Assembly (NCBI GenBank): GCA_964471865.1
Contig: CAYYHU010000002.1
Coordinates: 62,001 to 126,000 of the forward strand
From: CAYMUC01 sp964471865
GTDB lineage: Bacteria; Actinomycetota; Acidimicrobiia; Acidimicrobiales; Ilumatobacteraceae
Direction of reading: 5' to 3'
Length of the DNA stretch: 64,000 bases
The notes below the pieces were generated by a model. That model was not told where the DNA came from and made no database searches. It was given only the letters and a program-made list of their open reading frames with translations. The translations under genes were made by a program, and so were the position numbers. Position 1 is the stretch's first letter. Every line of letters starts with the position of its first letter. Positions 45,229-53,470 of the stretch are shown here, piece by piece.

Positions 45229-46539
45229 TCAGAAGCCGAGACGTTGAGAGATGACCGACACGAGATCGGCCAGCGGAACGCGAACCTGTTCCGTCGTGTC
45301 CCGATCTCGAATCGTGACGGCCTGGTCCTCCAGAGAGTCGAAGTCCACGGTGACACACAACGGGGTGCCGATCTCGTCCTGACGCCGGTACCGGCGTCCG
45401 ATGGACTGGGTGTCGTCGTAGTCGACCATGTAGCGCTGGGTGAGCAACGAAAAGACCTCGCGCGCGAGTGGTGTCAGGGTGTCCTTCTTCGACAGCGGCA
45501 AGACCGCCACCTTGTAGGGAGCCAGACGCGGATGCAACCGCAACACCGTTCGTTCCTCACCCCCGATTTCGTCGACGTCGTACGCCGCGAGCAAGAACGC
45601 GGCCATCGTTCGAGTCGCCCCGGCGGCGGGTTCGATCACATAGGGGACGTAACGCTCATTGGCCGCCTGATCGAAGTAGTCGAGTCGCTCACCCGAGTGT
45701 TGTCCATGCTGGGTGAGGTCGTAGTCGGTTCGCTGCGCGATGCCCTCGAGTTCGTCCCAACCCCAGGGGAACAAGAACTCCACGTCCGCCGTTCCGGTCG
45801 AATAGTGACTCAATTCGTCCTCGTCATGGGCCCGCAGCCGCAACATCGCCTCAGGAATGCCCAAACGCCGATACCAATCGAGGCGTTCTGCACACCAGTA
45901 CTCGTACCACCGAGGACCCTCGGCGGGGGGAACGAAGAACTCGAGTTCCATCTGTTCGAATTCACGGGTTCGAAAGATCCAGTTCTGTGGGGTGATCTCG
46001 TTGCGGAAACTCTTTCCGACCTGAGCGATACCGAATGGCGGCTTCTTGCGACTCGTCTGCACGACGTTCGCAAAGTTCGTGAACATGCCCTGCGCGGTCT
46101 CAGGCCGAAGATAGGCAACGGCTCCGGAGTCTTCGACGGGACCAGCGTGGGTCTTGAACATCAGGTTGAACTGTCGAGCCTCGGTGAAGGTGCCTCGACC
46201 CGAACAGTTCGGGCAGACATCGGGATCGTCCAACTTGTCGAGACGGAAGCGCTGTTTGCACGCCGTGCAGTCGACGAGCGGATCCGAGAAGTTCGCCAGG
46301 TGCCCTGAGGCCTCCCACACCGCTGGAGGTCCGAGAATCGCGGCGTCGATGAGAACGACGTCATCGCGTTCTTGCACCATGGCGCGCACCCAGGCGTCCT
46401 TCACATTGCGCAACAGCAACGCTCCGAGGGGTCCGTAGTCGTAGGTGGAACGGAAACCGCCGTAGATCTCGGCGGAGGGGAACACGAAGCCCCGTCGCTT
46501 GCAGAGGTTGACGATCTGATCGAGCTCGGTGGCCGGCAT
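45229..46539 (-). CDS. glyS: glycyl-tRNA synthetase (alpha2 dimer type)
   Basis: 436 residues, class II aminoacyl-tRNA synthetase of the single-chain type used by actinobacteria. Conserved YDYGPLGALLLRN, zinc-type Cys pairs (CTACKQRF, CPNCSGRG), motif 2 GKSFRNEITPQNWIFRTREFEQMELE, HSGERLDYFD, and motif 3-like PAAGATRTMAAFL. The C-terminal anticodon-binding domain begins near LAPYKVAVLPLSKKD. Start set at MPATELDQIVNLC; upstream codons are not family-like. Near recO, as in mycobacteria. Confidence 0.95.
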   Translation of the reverse strand: MPATELDQIVNLCKRRGFVFPSAEIYGGFRSTYDYGPLGALLLRNVKDAWVRAMVQERDDVVLIDAAILGPPAVWEASGHLANFSDPLVDCTACKQRFRLDKLDDPDVCPNCSGRGTFTEARQFNLMFKTHAGPVEDSGAVAYLRPETAQGMFTNFANVVQTSRKKPPFGIAQVGKSFRNEITPQNWIFRTREFEQMELEFFVPPAEGPRWYEYWCAERLDWYRRLGIPEAMLRLRAHDEDELSHYSTGTADVEFLFPWGWDELEGIAQRTDYDLTQHGQHSGERLDYFDQAANERYVPYVIEPAAGATRTMAAFLLAAYDVDEIGGEERTVLRLHPRLAPYKVAVLPLSKKDTLTPLAREVFSLLTQRYMVDYDDTQSIGRRYRRQDEIGTPLCVTVDFDSLEDQAVTIRDRDTTEQVRVPLADLVSVISQRLGF

Positions 46540-46639
46540 AGAGGCCCAGACTATTGCCCGCGACCCTCCGCTACCCCGAGCTCGCTTCATCCGGGGACCT
46601 GCGACCGCTGAGCGCGACCGTGACGAGGCGCCGAATCGG

Positions 46640-47359
46640 TTACTGACGCTCGAACATCGACACGGCCCGCAGACGGCGATCCAGATGATGCTCCATCGCT
46701 CGAACGGCCAGTTGACCCACCTCATAGGTCGCAGGACCGACCGGTGCAGCGAGAGCGCTGAGGAGCCCACCTCCGAGCACCAGGCGCATCAACGACAGCG
46801 CGTCAGGTGACAGCGGCACCCCTCGACGACATCCCCGACACAACGCGCCACCCTCGTCGACATCGAACGCGACCAGTTCGACATCCTCGACTCCACAGGT
46901 CACACACATGTCCAGTTCGGGGCGCACCCCCTCAGCCGCGAGCAGTTTCCAGAAAAACGCCGGCACCACGAGGGGCCCTGGAGATGTGCTCAACGTGGCC
47001 AGAACCCCCACGAGCATGCGATACCGAGCCGGGTCGGGTTCACGATCCATGGACAACACATCGATGACTTCGAGTACCGACAGAGCCTGGGTCATGCGGT
47101 CGAGATCGCTGCGGATCACATCGGGATTGTCCACGAGCTCGGCCTGGCTGATCACGTCGAGATCCCGCCCGCGGTGCAACAACAACCGCACCTGGCTCGC
47201 GGGTTCGAGTCGTGCTCCGAAGCGGGACTGGGTGCGCCGCACCCCTTTGGCCACCGCTCGCACCTTGCCGTGTTCGGCGGTGAACAGCACCACGATCCGG
47301 TCGGCTTCACCCAGTCGATAGGTGCGAAGCACCACCCCAGTGTCGCGATACAGCTTCAT
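46640..47359 (-). CDS. recO: DNA repair protein RecO
   Basis: 239 residues. N-terminal OB fold (MKLYRDTGVVLRTYRLGEADRIV, split by family spacing; GKVRAVAKGVRR) and a zinc site formed by two C-x-x-C pairs (CVTCG and CRGC, about residues 148 and 174). Mediates RecF-pathway loading of RecA and strand annealing. The ATG overlaps the stop of the upstream degenerate cis-prenyltransferase gene by four bases (ATGA), so both come from one mRNA. Confidence 0.93.
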   Translation of the reverse strand: MKLYRDTGVVLRTYRLGEADRIVVLFTAEHGKVRAVAKGVRRTQSRFGARLEPASQVRLLLHRGRDLDVISQAELVDNPDVIRSDLDRMTQALSVLEVIDVLSMDREPDPARYRMLVGVLATLSTSPGPLVVPAFFWKLLAAEGVRPELDMCVTCGVEDVELVAFDVDEGGALCRGCRRGVPLSPDALSLMRLVLGGGLLSALAAPVGPATYEVGQLAVRAMEHHLDRRLRAVSMFERQ

Positions 47360-47973
47360 CCGTCGATGCCGCCGAAGCGACGTTCGCGCCGGGCGAAATC
47401 CTCCAAGGCGGTTTCCAGATGCGACGCGTCCAAGTCCTCCCAAGACACGTCCAGAAAGACAAGTTCGGCATATGCGAGTTCCCAGACCAGCGATACCGGG
47501 ACGCGATCATCGGCACCGAGAACCACCACGAGATCAGGTTCGACACCACTGGGCGCCAACAGAACCGAGGCCAAGCGATCCTCATCCACCTCGTCGGCTC
47601 GGCATCCGGCCTCGGCCAGACGGCCGACGGCGTCGACGAATCGGCTCCGCCCATTGGCCCGGGGGTCGACGAGAACGGTGACGCCCCCACCCGGCCCGCC
47701 GATGACCGGACGCGCCACGACCCCGTCGGCATGGGACTCGCCTGGCAGGACTTGAGCGAGTCGCCCGACCAGGCGGGAATGCTCTAAGGGCTCGAGTTCG
47801 CCGTGCACCGGACGCATCGTGAGCCAGGGAACCCCCACTTCGGCGAGCGCCGCCGCACAGGAACGCACCCGCGCCGCCCAGCGCGCATCGGACAGCGCCG
47901 CCCATCCCGGACCGTCACCGGCGACGACGACGACATGTCGCAGTCCAGCCTCCGAGACGCCTCCGGTTCTCAT
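47356..47973 (-). CDS. degenerate cis-prenyltransferase paralogue (NgBR-like accessory subunit candidate)
   Basis: 205 residues, alignable by eye along its whole length with UppS. LRHVVVVAGDGPGWA replaces the P-H-I-A-x-I-M-D-G-N-G-R-W-A start, and VPWLTMRPVHGE replaces the F-S-T-E-N-W region. VLVDPRANGRSRFVDAV matches N-Y-G-G-R-A-E-I-V-D-A-V, and VVVLGADDRVPVSLVW replaces R-T-S-G-E-x-R-x-S-N-F-L-x-W. The catalytic Arg/Asn/Ser residues are largely lost. The end is well conserved: ELAYAELVFLDVSWEDLD and RRERRFGG, holding the interface Glu and RxG motif. It lies upstream of recO with ATGA overlap and is divergent from the real uppS by 60 bases. Not a pseudogene: the frame is intact. Confidence 0.85.
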   Translation of the reverse strand: MRTGGVSEAGLRHVVVVAGDGPGWAALSDARWAARVRSCAAALAEVGVPWLTMRPVHGELEPLEHSRLVGRLAQVLPGESHADGVVARPVIGGPGGGVTVLVDPRANGRSRFVDAVGRLAEAGCRADEVDEDRLASVLLAPSGVEPDLVVVLGADDRVPVSLVWELAYAELVFLDVSWEDLDASHLETALEDFARRERRFGGIDG

Positions 47974-48033
47974 CTCATGGATTCTCGCACGCTGCCAGGG
48001 CCGGTACGCGGCGGGGACGTAGCATGAGCTGAT

Positions 48034-48711
48034 GTGAGACCCGGGCCCCACATCGCCTGCATCATGGACGGCAACGGCCGCTGGGCCCGACGCCGGGGTC
48101 TGGCCCGCACCGAAGGGCACACTGCGGGTGAGGAACGCCTCGCCGACATCACCCGCGCTGCGGATCGTCTCGGAGTGGGATGGCTCACGGTCTTTGGTTT
48201 TTCGACGGAGAACTGGGTGCGTCCCCGTACCGAGGTCCGTCACATCCTCGGATTGCACCGGCGGCTCTTTGGGCGCCTCGAAGAACTCCAAGCCCACAAC
48301 GTCCGAGTCCGCTGGATCGGACGACCCTTCGACGAGCCCGGGGCGCGCACTCCAGTCGTGGTGCAGCGCGCCATCCGTAGAGCGATCACCGAGACCGAGT
48401 CGAACACCGGTCTCACCCTGACCGTCGCATTCGATTACGGCAGCCGCGCCGAACTGGTGCACGCGGCCCGTCATGCCATCGCATCACGCCGTCCTCCCTA
48501 CACCCCTGCTGATGTGACCGCTGGTACGTATCTGCCCGAACTGCCTCCTGTGGATCTTTTGGTGCGGACCTCGGGTGAGTCACGCATCTCGAACTTCTTG
48601 TTGTGGCAACTCGCGGGCTGCACGGTGCATTTCACACCGCGACCCTGGCCAGATTTCACCGCCGAAGATCTCGAACAGGCGATGTCGGCAATCGCGATCC
48701 CAGCCCGGTGA
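48034..48711 (+). CDS. uppS: isoprenyl diphosphate synthase (cis-prenyltransferase, catalytic subunit), C-terminally short
   Basis: 225 residues. Catalytic motifs are complete: IMDGNGRWARRRG, RTEGHTAGEER, FSTENWVRPR, FDYGSRAELVHA and LLVRTSGESRISNFLLWQ. It makes the polyprenyl carrier for wall synthesis. Two things are missing relative to normal UppS of about 250 residues. The A-Y-A-E-L segment is replaced by AGCTVHF (no Glu), and the protein ends at WPDFTAEDL plus about 14 residues without the R-R-F-G-G motif. No other frame downstream encodes that motif. GTG start; its stop overlaps the dinG GTG start (GTGA). Confidence 0.93.
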   Translation: MRPGPHIACIMDGNGRWARRRGLARTEGHTAGEERLADITRAADRLGVGWLTVFGFSTENWVRPRTEVRHILGLHRRLFGRLEELQAHNVRVRWIGRPFDEPGARTPVVVQRAIRRAITETESNTGLTLTVAFDYGSRAELVHAARHAIASRRPPYTPADVTAGTYLPELPPVDLLVRTSGESRISNFLLWQLAGCTVHFTPRPWPDFTAEDLEQAMSAIAIPAR

Positions 48712-50603
48712 GTGACACCGATGCTCCTCGCGAGGTTCCCGTCGAGACATCGCTCGACCTGATCACGGCGGCCCTCGAGGCCCCTGAGGACCGTCCTGGT
48801 CAACGACAGATGGCCGGCGAGATCGCCAGGGCTCTCACCGACCGTCGCCACAGTGTCATCCAGGCCGGTACCGGCACGGGCAAGACCTTGGCCTACCTGG
48901 CCCCGGCGGTCGACAGCGGCGCCCGCATCGTCGTGGCCACCGCCACCAAGGCACTTCAGGATCAACTCGCCCATCACGATCTGCCCCTCGTCGCAGCGAC
49001 TCGTCCCGAGGGACTCGACTTCGCGGTGCTCAAGGGTCGCTCCAATTACGTCTGTCGCCAACGTCTCGCCGAACTCGACGAACCCGAGGCCCCCCAGTTG
49101 GATCTCGAGGACCTCTCCCCGACGATTCGCGATGAGATCCGTCGCATCGCTCACTGGGCCACCTCCACCACCTCAGGTGACCAGGCCGATCTCGACTGGG
49201 CTCCCAGCGCGCGTGCCTGGAGGGCGGTCAGCGTGGGATCCGATGAGTGCCCCGGAGCCCAGCGCTGCCCTCAGGGCGGAGGGTGTTTCGCCGAACGTGC
49301 CCGCTACCGAGCCCAAGAAGCTCAGGTGGTGGTCGTGAACACTCATCTGTACGGGCTCCACGTCGCGAGTGGCGCCACCCTCTTGCCCGAACACGATGTG
49401 GTCGTCTTCGATGAAGCGCACCAGGTCGAAGACATCATGAGCGACACCGTGGGCGTGGTGATCGGACCCAGCCGGTTCTCGACTCTGGCCTCGGCGTTGC
49501 GGGCGGTGCTCGCCGAGCCCGAGATCCCCCAGCGCCTCGTCGATGCCGGTGAACGGGTCGCTGCAGTCCTCGAGACCCGGACCGGAACTCGACTGCCGAT
49601 CCCCCTGCCTGAGGATCTCGGCGATGTTCTCGCCGATGCCCGACTCCGAGTGGGCGAGGCCCTCGACACCCTGCGCCGTATCGACACCGATGCCGATGGG
49701 ATAGCGCCTCGGCGCCTTCGCGCCCAGGTCCTCGCCACCCGACTCGCCGAGGAGCTCGACACCGCAATGGCCGCTACTGGCGATCTCGTCGCCTTCGTGC
49801 CGAGCGATCCCCAGTCCTCACGACTCGAACTCGCACCCCTCGACGTCGGGCCGACACTCAGCGAACGCGTCTGGTCCCAGGTCACCGGCGTGTTGACGAG
49901 CGCCACGATTCCCCCGGGTCTGGCGAAATCTCTCGGCCTGAGCGAGGACGTCGAGGTCGTCGACGTCGCGAGCCCCTTCGACTACGAGGAACAAGGACTG
50001 CTCTACTGCGCGATGGGTCTACCCGATGTACGCGATTCGGGATTCATGGCCGCCAGTCATGACGAACTCGTCGCGTTGATCACTGCGGCTGGTGGTCGCA
50101 CCTTGTCGTTGTTCACGAGTTGGCGGGCCATGGAGGCGGCAGCCGAAGCGGTGGCCACCCGGGTTCCTCACCGCATCCTCACCCAGCGTGATCTCCCCAA
50201 ACCGGCGCTCGTGCGCGCTTTCAGCCAGGACGAGAGCTCGTGTCTGTTCGCGACCGCTGGTTTCTTCCAGGGGGTGGACATTCCTGGTTCCACTCTCAGC
50301 TTGGTGACCATCGACCGACTGCCGTTCCCTCGCCCCGATGATCCGTTGTTGTCGGCGCGACGCGAGCTCCATGGATCCGAGGCGTTCGCTCGAATCGATC
50401 TCCCCCGCGCCGCCACCCTGCTCGCTCAGGCCGCGGGCCGACTCATCCGGACCCGCAACGATCGTGGTGTGGTGGCCGTGCTCGATCGACGCCTCGGTAC
50501 CGCTTCGTACCGGTGGACATTGGTTCGAGCGTTACCCCCGATGAAACGCACCCGCGACCGCGCCGAGGTCGAAGCGTTTCTTCACTCGCTGACATCGCCG
50601 TGA
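48708..50603 (+). CDS. dinG: DinG-family ATP-dependent DNA helicase
   Basis: 631 residues, superfamily 2 XPD/DinG-like 5'-3' helicase. Walker A QAGTGTGKT near residue 50, an iron-sulfur-type Cys set (YVCRQR, then C-P-G-A-Q-R-C-P-Q-G-G-G-C), DEAH in VVFDEAHQVED, GVLTSATI, and the motif VI region AQAAGRLIRTRNDRG. Unwinds R-loops, D-loops and G-quadruplexes in related proteins. The GTG start overlaps the uppS stop; the frame extends upstream but only as a shadow of uppS. Confidence 0.92.
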   Translation: MSDTDAPREVPVETSLDLITAALEAPEDRPGQRQMAGEIARALTDRRHSVIQAGTGTGKTLAYLAPAVDSGARIVVATATKALQDQLAHHDLPLVAATRPEGLDFAVLKGRSNYVCRQRLAELDEPEAPQLDLEDLSPTIRDEIRRIAHWATSTTSGDQADLDWAPSARAWRAVSVGSDECPGAQRCPQGGGCFAERARYRAQEAQVVVVNTHLYGLHVASGATLLPEHDVVVFDEAHQVEDIMSDTVGVVIGPSRFSTLASALRAVLAEPEIPQRLVDAGERVAAVLETRTGTRLPIPLPEDLGDVLADARLRVGEALDTLRRIDTDADGIAPRRLRAQVLATRLAEELDTAMAATGDLVAFVPSDPQSSRLELAPLDVGPTLSERVWSQVTGVLTSATIPPGLAKSLGLSEDVEVVDVASPFDYEEQGLLYCAMGLPDVRDSGFMAASHDELVALITAAGGRTLSLFTSWRAMEAAAEAVATRVPHRILTQRDLPKPALVRAFSQDESSCLFATAGFFQGVDIPGSTLSLVTIDRLPFPRPDDPLLSARRELHGSEAFARIDLPRAATLLAQAAGRLIRTRNDRGVVAVLDRRLGTASYRWTLVRALPPMKRTRDRAEVEAFLHSLTSP

Positions 50604-50681
50604 CCGGGCCGCGTTCCCTTTGAGTTGGCCGTCATGGGCGCTCAGCGCCGACGACGTCACCGACTGTGCCGTGATACCTGA

Positions 50682-51374
50682 TCAGTGCAGCAGCCGGTAG
50701 CCGATCCCGCGCACTGTGACCAAGAGGCGAGGATCGTCGGGACGATCTTCGATCTTGACTCGCAACCGACGAACGTGAGCGTCCACCAGCCGGCTATCGC
50801 CGAGATAGTCGTAGCCCCAGACCCGCTCGAGGAGTTGATCGCGTGACAGGACCATTCCGGGATGATCGGCGAACTCGCACAACAGGTGGAACTCGGTCTT
50901 GGTCAGCGACAACTCCTTGCCAGCTTTGAGCACCACACCTTGATCCCGTCGTACCTCGAGATCACCGAAGCGGCTCGCCAAGGTCGAGGATTTGGTGTCT
51001 TGGAGCTGCATCCGGCGCAACAACGCCCGAATTCGAGCCGCGAGTTCCTTGGGGACCACCGGCTTTCGCACATAGTCGTCGGCTCCCGCTTCGAGCCCCG
51101 CCACCATGTCGTAGGTATCGGCCTGCGCGGTCACCACGATGATCGGAACGATGCTGTTCGCGCGAATCGTTCGACAGACCTCGAAACCGCTCAGGTCGGG
51201 CAGACGCAGATCGAGCAGGACCAGATCGGGTTCCTGAGCCGCGAAACGCTCGAGCCCCGAGCGGCCGTCCGCGGCCTCATCCACCTCGTATCCCTCGTCC
51301 TCGAGCGCGAGGCGCAAGGCCAGGCGGATCTGATCGTCGTCTTCGATGAACAGCAACCGGTGCACTGGCCCCAT
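50682..51374 (-). CDS. OmpR-family response regulator (MtrA-like)
   Basis: 230 residues. Receiver: EDD near the start, phosphoacceptor Asp in LVLLDLRLPDLSG, Thr in VVTAQAD, Lys in DDYVRKPVVPKEL. Winged-helix DNA-binding domain: LSLTKTEFHLLCEFADHPG, VLSRDQLLERVWGYDYLGDS and VTVRGIGYRLL. The C-terminus resembles MtrA. Divergent from a STAS gene, histidine kinase and GerMN lipoprotein that likely complete the system. A GTG three codons later (51365) has GGGG in a better position and may be the true start. Confidence 0.93.
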   Translation of the reverse strand: MGPVHRLLFIEDDDQIRLALRLALEDEGYEVDEAADGRSGLERFAAQEPDLVLLDLRLPDLSGFEVCRTIRANSIVPIIVVTAQADTYDMVAGLEAGADDYVRKPVVPKELAARIRALLRRMQLQDTKSSTLASRFGDLEVRRDQGVVLKAGKELSLTKTEFHLLCEFADHPGMVLSRDQLLERVWGYDYLGDSRLVDAHVRRLRVKIEDRPDDPRLLVTVRGIGYRLLH

Positions 51375-51641
51375 TGTGGCGGGCCGAAGCCGATTGTTAC
51401 AGAACGCGCACAAAGTCATCGCGGGAGTGTCACGGTCACCGACGACAGTGGTGTCTGTTCACGCTGCTCAGGTGGGGCGCCTTCCTCCCCCTGGCGTCCC
51501 ACCGGCAGCGGCGTGATGGGCCCCAGTTCGACGGCCCTTACGCACCTTCGACGCCGATTCGGCACGGATCCAACTCGGCACCGACCCATTCGACGACACC
51601 GACCTGCCAGCGGGGATTCGGTGCGACTCTTGGAGCGAGCG

Positions 51642-51995
51642 ATGACCCGTATCGACGTGAACACCACTTTCGAACCCGAGCCCGTCACCTGGGTCCGTGT
51701 CGACGGTCCCTTGGCCAATCCGGCCGATCTCGCTCTCGTCGAAGACACCGTGGGTCTCTTGCCACTGTCGTCCACGATCGTGATCGATCTGGATGCGACC
51801 ACATCATTCACCGCCACCGCCGCCCAAGGTCTGGGGGCCTTGGCACAACAGGTCTGTGACCATCACGGACAACTCGTGATCTTGGCTGGGGATCTCAGCC
51901 ATCGAACCGAGTTGGTCCTCGCCGAGGTCGACAACCGGGCCACCTTGCTCCATACCGCCGTTCAGGTCGAACAACTCCTCGGTCGAGCCGCCTGA
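51642..51995 (+). CDS. STAS-domain protein
   Basis: 117 residues with the STAS/anti-anti-sigma fold pattern: WVRVDGPLANPADL, STIVIDLDATTSF, GLGALAQQVCDHHGQLVILAG and HTAVQVEQLL. The usual D-S-x-G phosphorylation loop is replaced by FTATAAQGL, so the phosphorylatable Ser is not clearly present. GGAG six bases upstream supports the ATG. It is 95 bases before the histidine kinase on the same strand; a link to partner-switch or stress signalling is inferred. Confidence 0.7.
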   Translation: MTRIDVNTTFEPEPVTWVRVDGPLANPADLALVEDTVGLLPLSSTIVIDLDATTSFTATAAQGLGALAQQVCDHHGQLVILAGDLSHRTELVLAEVDNRATLLHTAVQVEQLLGRAA

Positions 51996-52090
51996 GCCGC
52001 TCGTCCCCGGCGATCGAGTCTCACCCGGTGACGGGGTCTACGCCAACGGGCACCCTGTCGCCACCCTCAGGGATCGGGCATGCTGGTGTC

Positions 52091-53470
52091 ATGGCATCAC
52101 GTGGAGGCTGGCGGTTCGGGCTACGCCTGCGCGTGACGCTGCTGTTCGCCCTCACGACGTTGCTCGCGACTTTGGTGCTCGCCGTGGTCAGCTACTCGAC
52201 CGCTCGTTCCTACCTCCTCGATCAGCGCGACACCGTGGCGCGGCGCCAAGCGTTCAACAACGCTCAGTTGGTCCGCACCATTTTGCGGTCGAGCCGATCC
52301 GAGGCCGGCGACCTGATCGCATCGGTGAGAACCGAAGGATCAGGATTCGCGGTGTTGCATCTCGGACCCGAGAACCTCTACTACCCCCAGGATCTCCGCT
52401 TCACCCAGGATGCCCTGCCGGCATCGTTACGCACCCAGGTCCTCGACGGCTCGACGGGAACCCAACGTTTCACCATCGATGGTGAGCCCTACCTCGCAGT
52501 CGGCGTCTCCATCGCCGAACTCGACGTCCACTACTTCGAAGCCTTCTCTCTCGACAACGTTTCCCGCACCCTGCGAGTACTCACGACCGCCATCGCGATC
52601 GGGGGAACCGCCACGGTCGCATTCGCTGCAGCGCTCGGATGGTGGACCAGTCGGGGCCTGCTGCGCCCGATCAGTCGAGTCGCGGACGCGGCTGGTGAAA
52701 TCGCTGGCGGCAGCCTGGGCGCCCGGCTCACCTCCGAGGATGACCCCGATCTCGCCCGACTGGCACAGTCCTTCAACGAGATGGCCGATACGGTCCAGAC
52801 ACGGCTCGAACGTGAAGCCCGGTTCGCATCCGATGTCAGCCATGAGTTGCGCTCACCGATCACGGCTCTCACCGCGGCGGTGGAAGTCCTCGATTCGCGG
52901 CGCTCAGACCTTCCGGAACGAACGCGACAAGCCCTCGACGTGGTCTCGAATCAGGTCCGACGCTTCGATCGGTTGGTGCTCGACTTGTTGGAGTTGTCCC
53001 GTTTGGATCTCGGAGCTGCCGATCTCCATCTCGAATCCCTCGTGCTGCCCGATGTCGCGGCCTTGATCGCTCGTCACAACGGTTTCGCCGAGGTACGCAT
53101 CGAACACGGCCCTGGTGGAACCGCCCCGGTCATGGTCGACAAACGGCGACTCGAACGCATCGTGGTGAACCTGTTGCAGAACGCCGAGGAACATGCCGGT
53201 GGCGCGACCCGTTTGCGGGTCGAACCCTCACGCCAGTCGATGTTGTTGATGGTGGACGATGCCGGACCCGGAGTGTCGGCCAGCGACAAAGAACGAATCT
53301 TCGAACGTTTCGCCCGAGGCACCGCCGCACGCCACCGCGTCGGCAGTGGGTTGGGTCTGGCTCTCGTCGCTGAACACGCCCGGGCCCACGGCGGATCCGC
53401 GTGGGTCGAAGACGTTCCCGGCGGCGGAACCCGATTCGTGGTCTCCTTCCCTCTCGAGGGTCGCCGATGA
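52091..53470 (+). CDS. sensor histidine kinase (MtrB-like)
   Basis: 459 residues. N-terminal membrane segment (LRVTLLFALTTLLATLVLAVV), extracytoplasmic loop of about 130 residues, second membrane segment (TTAIAIGGTATVAFAAALGWW), HAMP domain, and HisKA with the phosphoacceptor His in FASDVSHELRSPITAL. The ATP-binding domain has NLLQNAEEHAGG, VDDAGPGV and GSGLGLALV. Start set at MASRGGWRFGLRLR. The stop overlaps the start of the GerMN lipoprotein gene (ATGA), as mtrB and lpqB are coupled in mycobacteria. Confidence 0.93.
   Translation: MASRGGWRFGLRLRVTLLFALTTLLATLVLAVVSYSTARSYLLDQRDTVARRQAFNNAQLVRTILRSSRSEAGDLIASVRTEGSGFAVLHLGPENLYYPQDLRFTQDALPASLRTQVLDGSTGTQRFTIDGEPYLAVGVSIAELDVHYFEAFSLDNVSRTLRVLTTAIAIGGTATVAFAAALGWWTSRGLLRPISRVADAAGEIAGGSLGARLTSEDDPDLARLAQSFNEMADTVQTRLEREARFASDVSHELRSPITALTAAVEVLDSRRSDLPERTRQALDVVSNQVRRFDRLVLDLLELSRLDLGAADLHLESLVLPDVAALIARHNGFAEVRIEHGPGGTAPVMVDKRRLERIVVNLLQNAEEHAGGATRLRVEPSRQSMLLMVDDAGPGVSASDKERIFERFARGTAARHRVGSGLGLALVAEHARAHGGSAWVEDVPGGGTRFVVSFPLEGRR

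Noticed and set aside
48034..48711. uppS truncated by frameshift
   Set aside because: I checked the frames after the stop for a displaced R-R-F-G-G tail and found none. The stop overlaps the dinG start in a clean GTGA junction, so the short form looks native.
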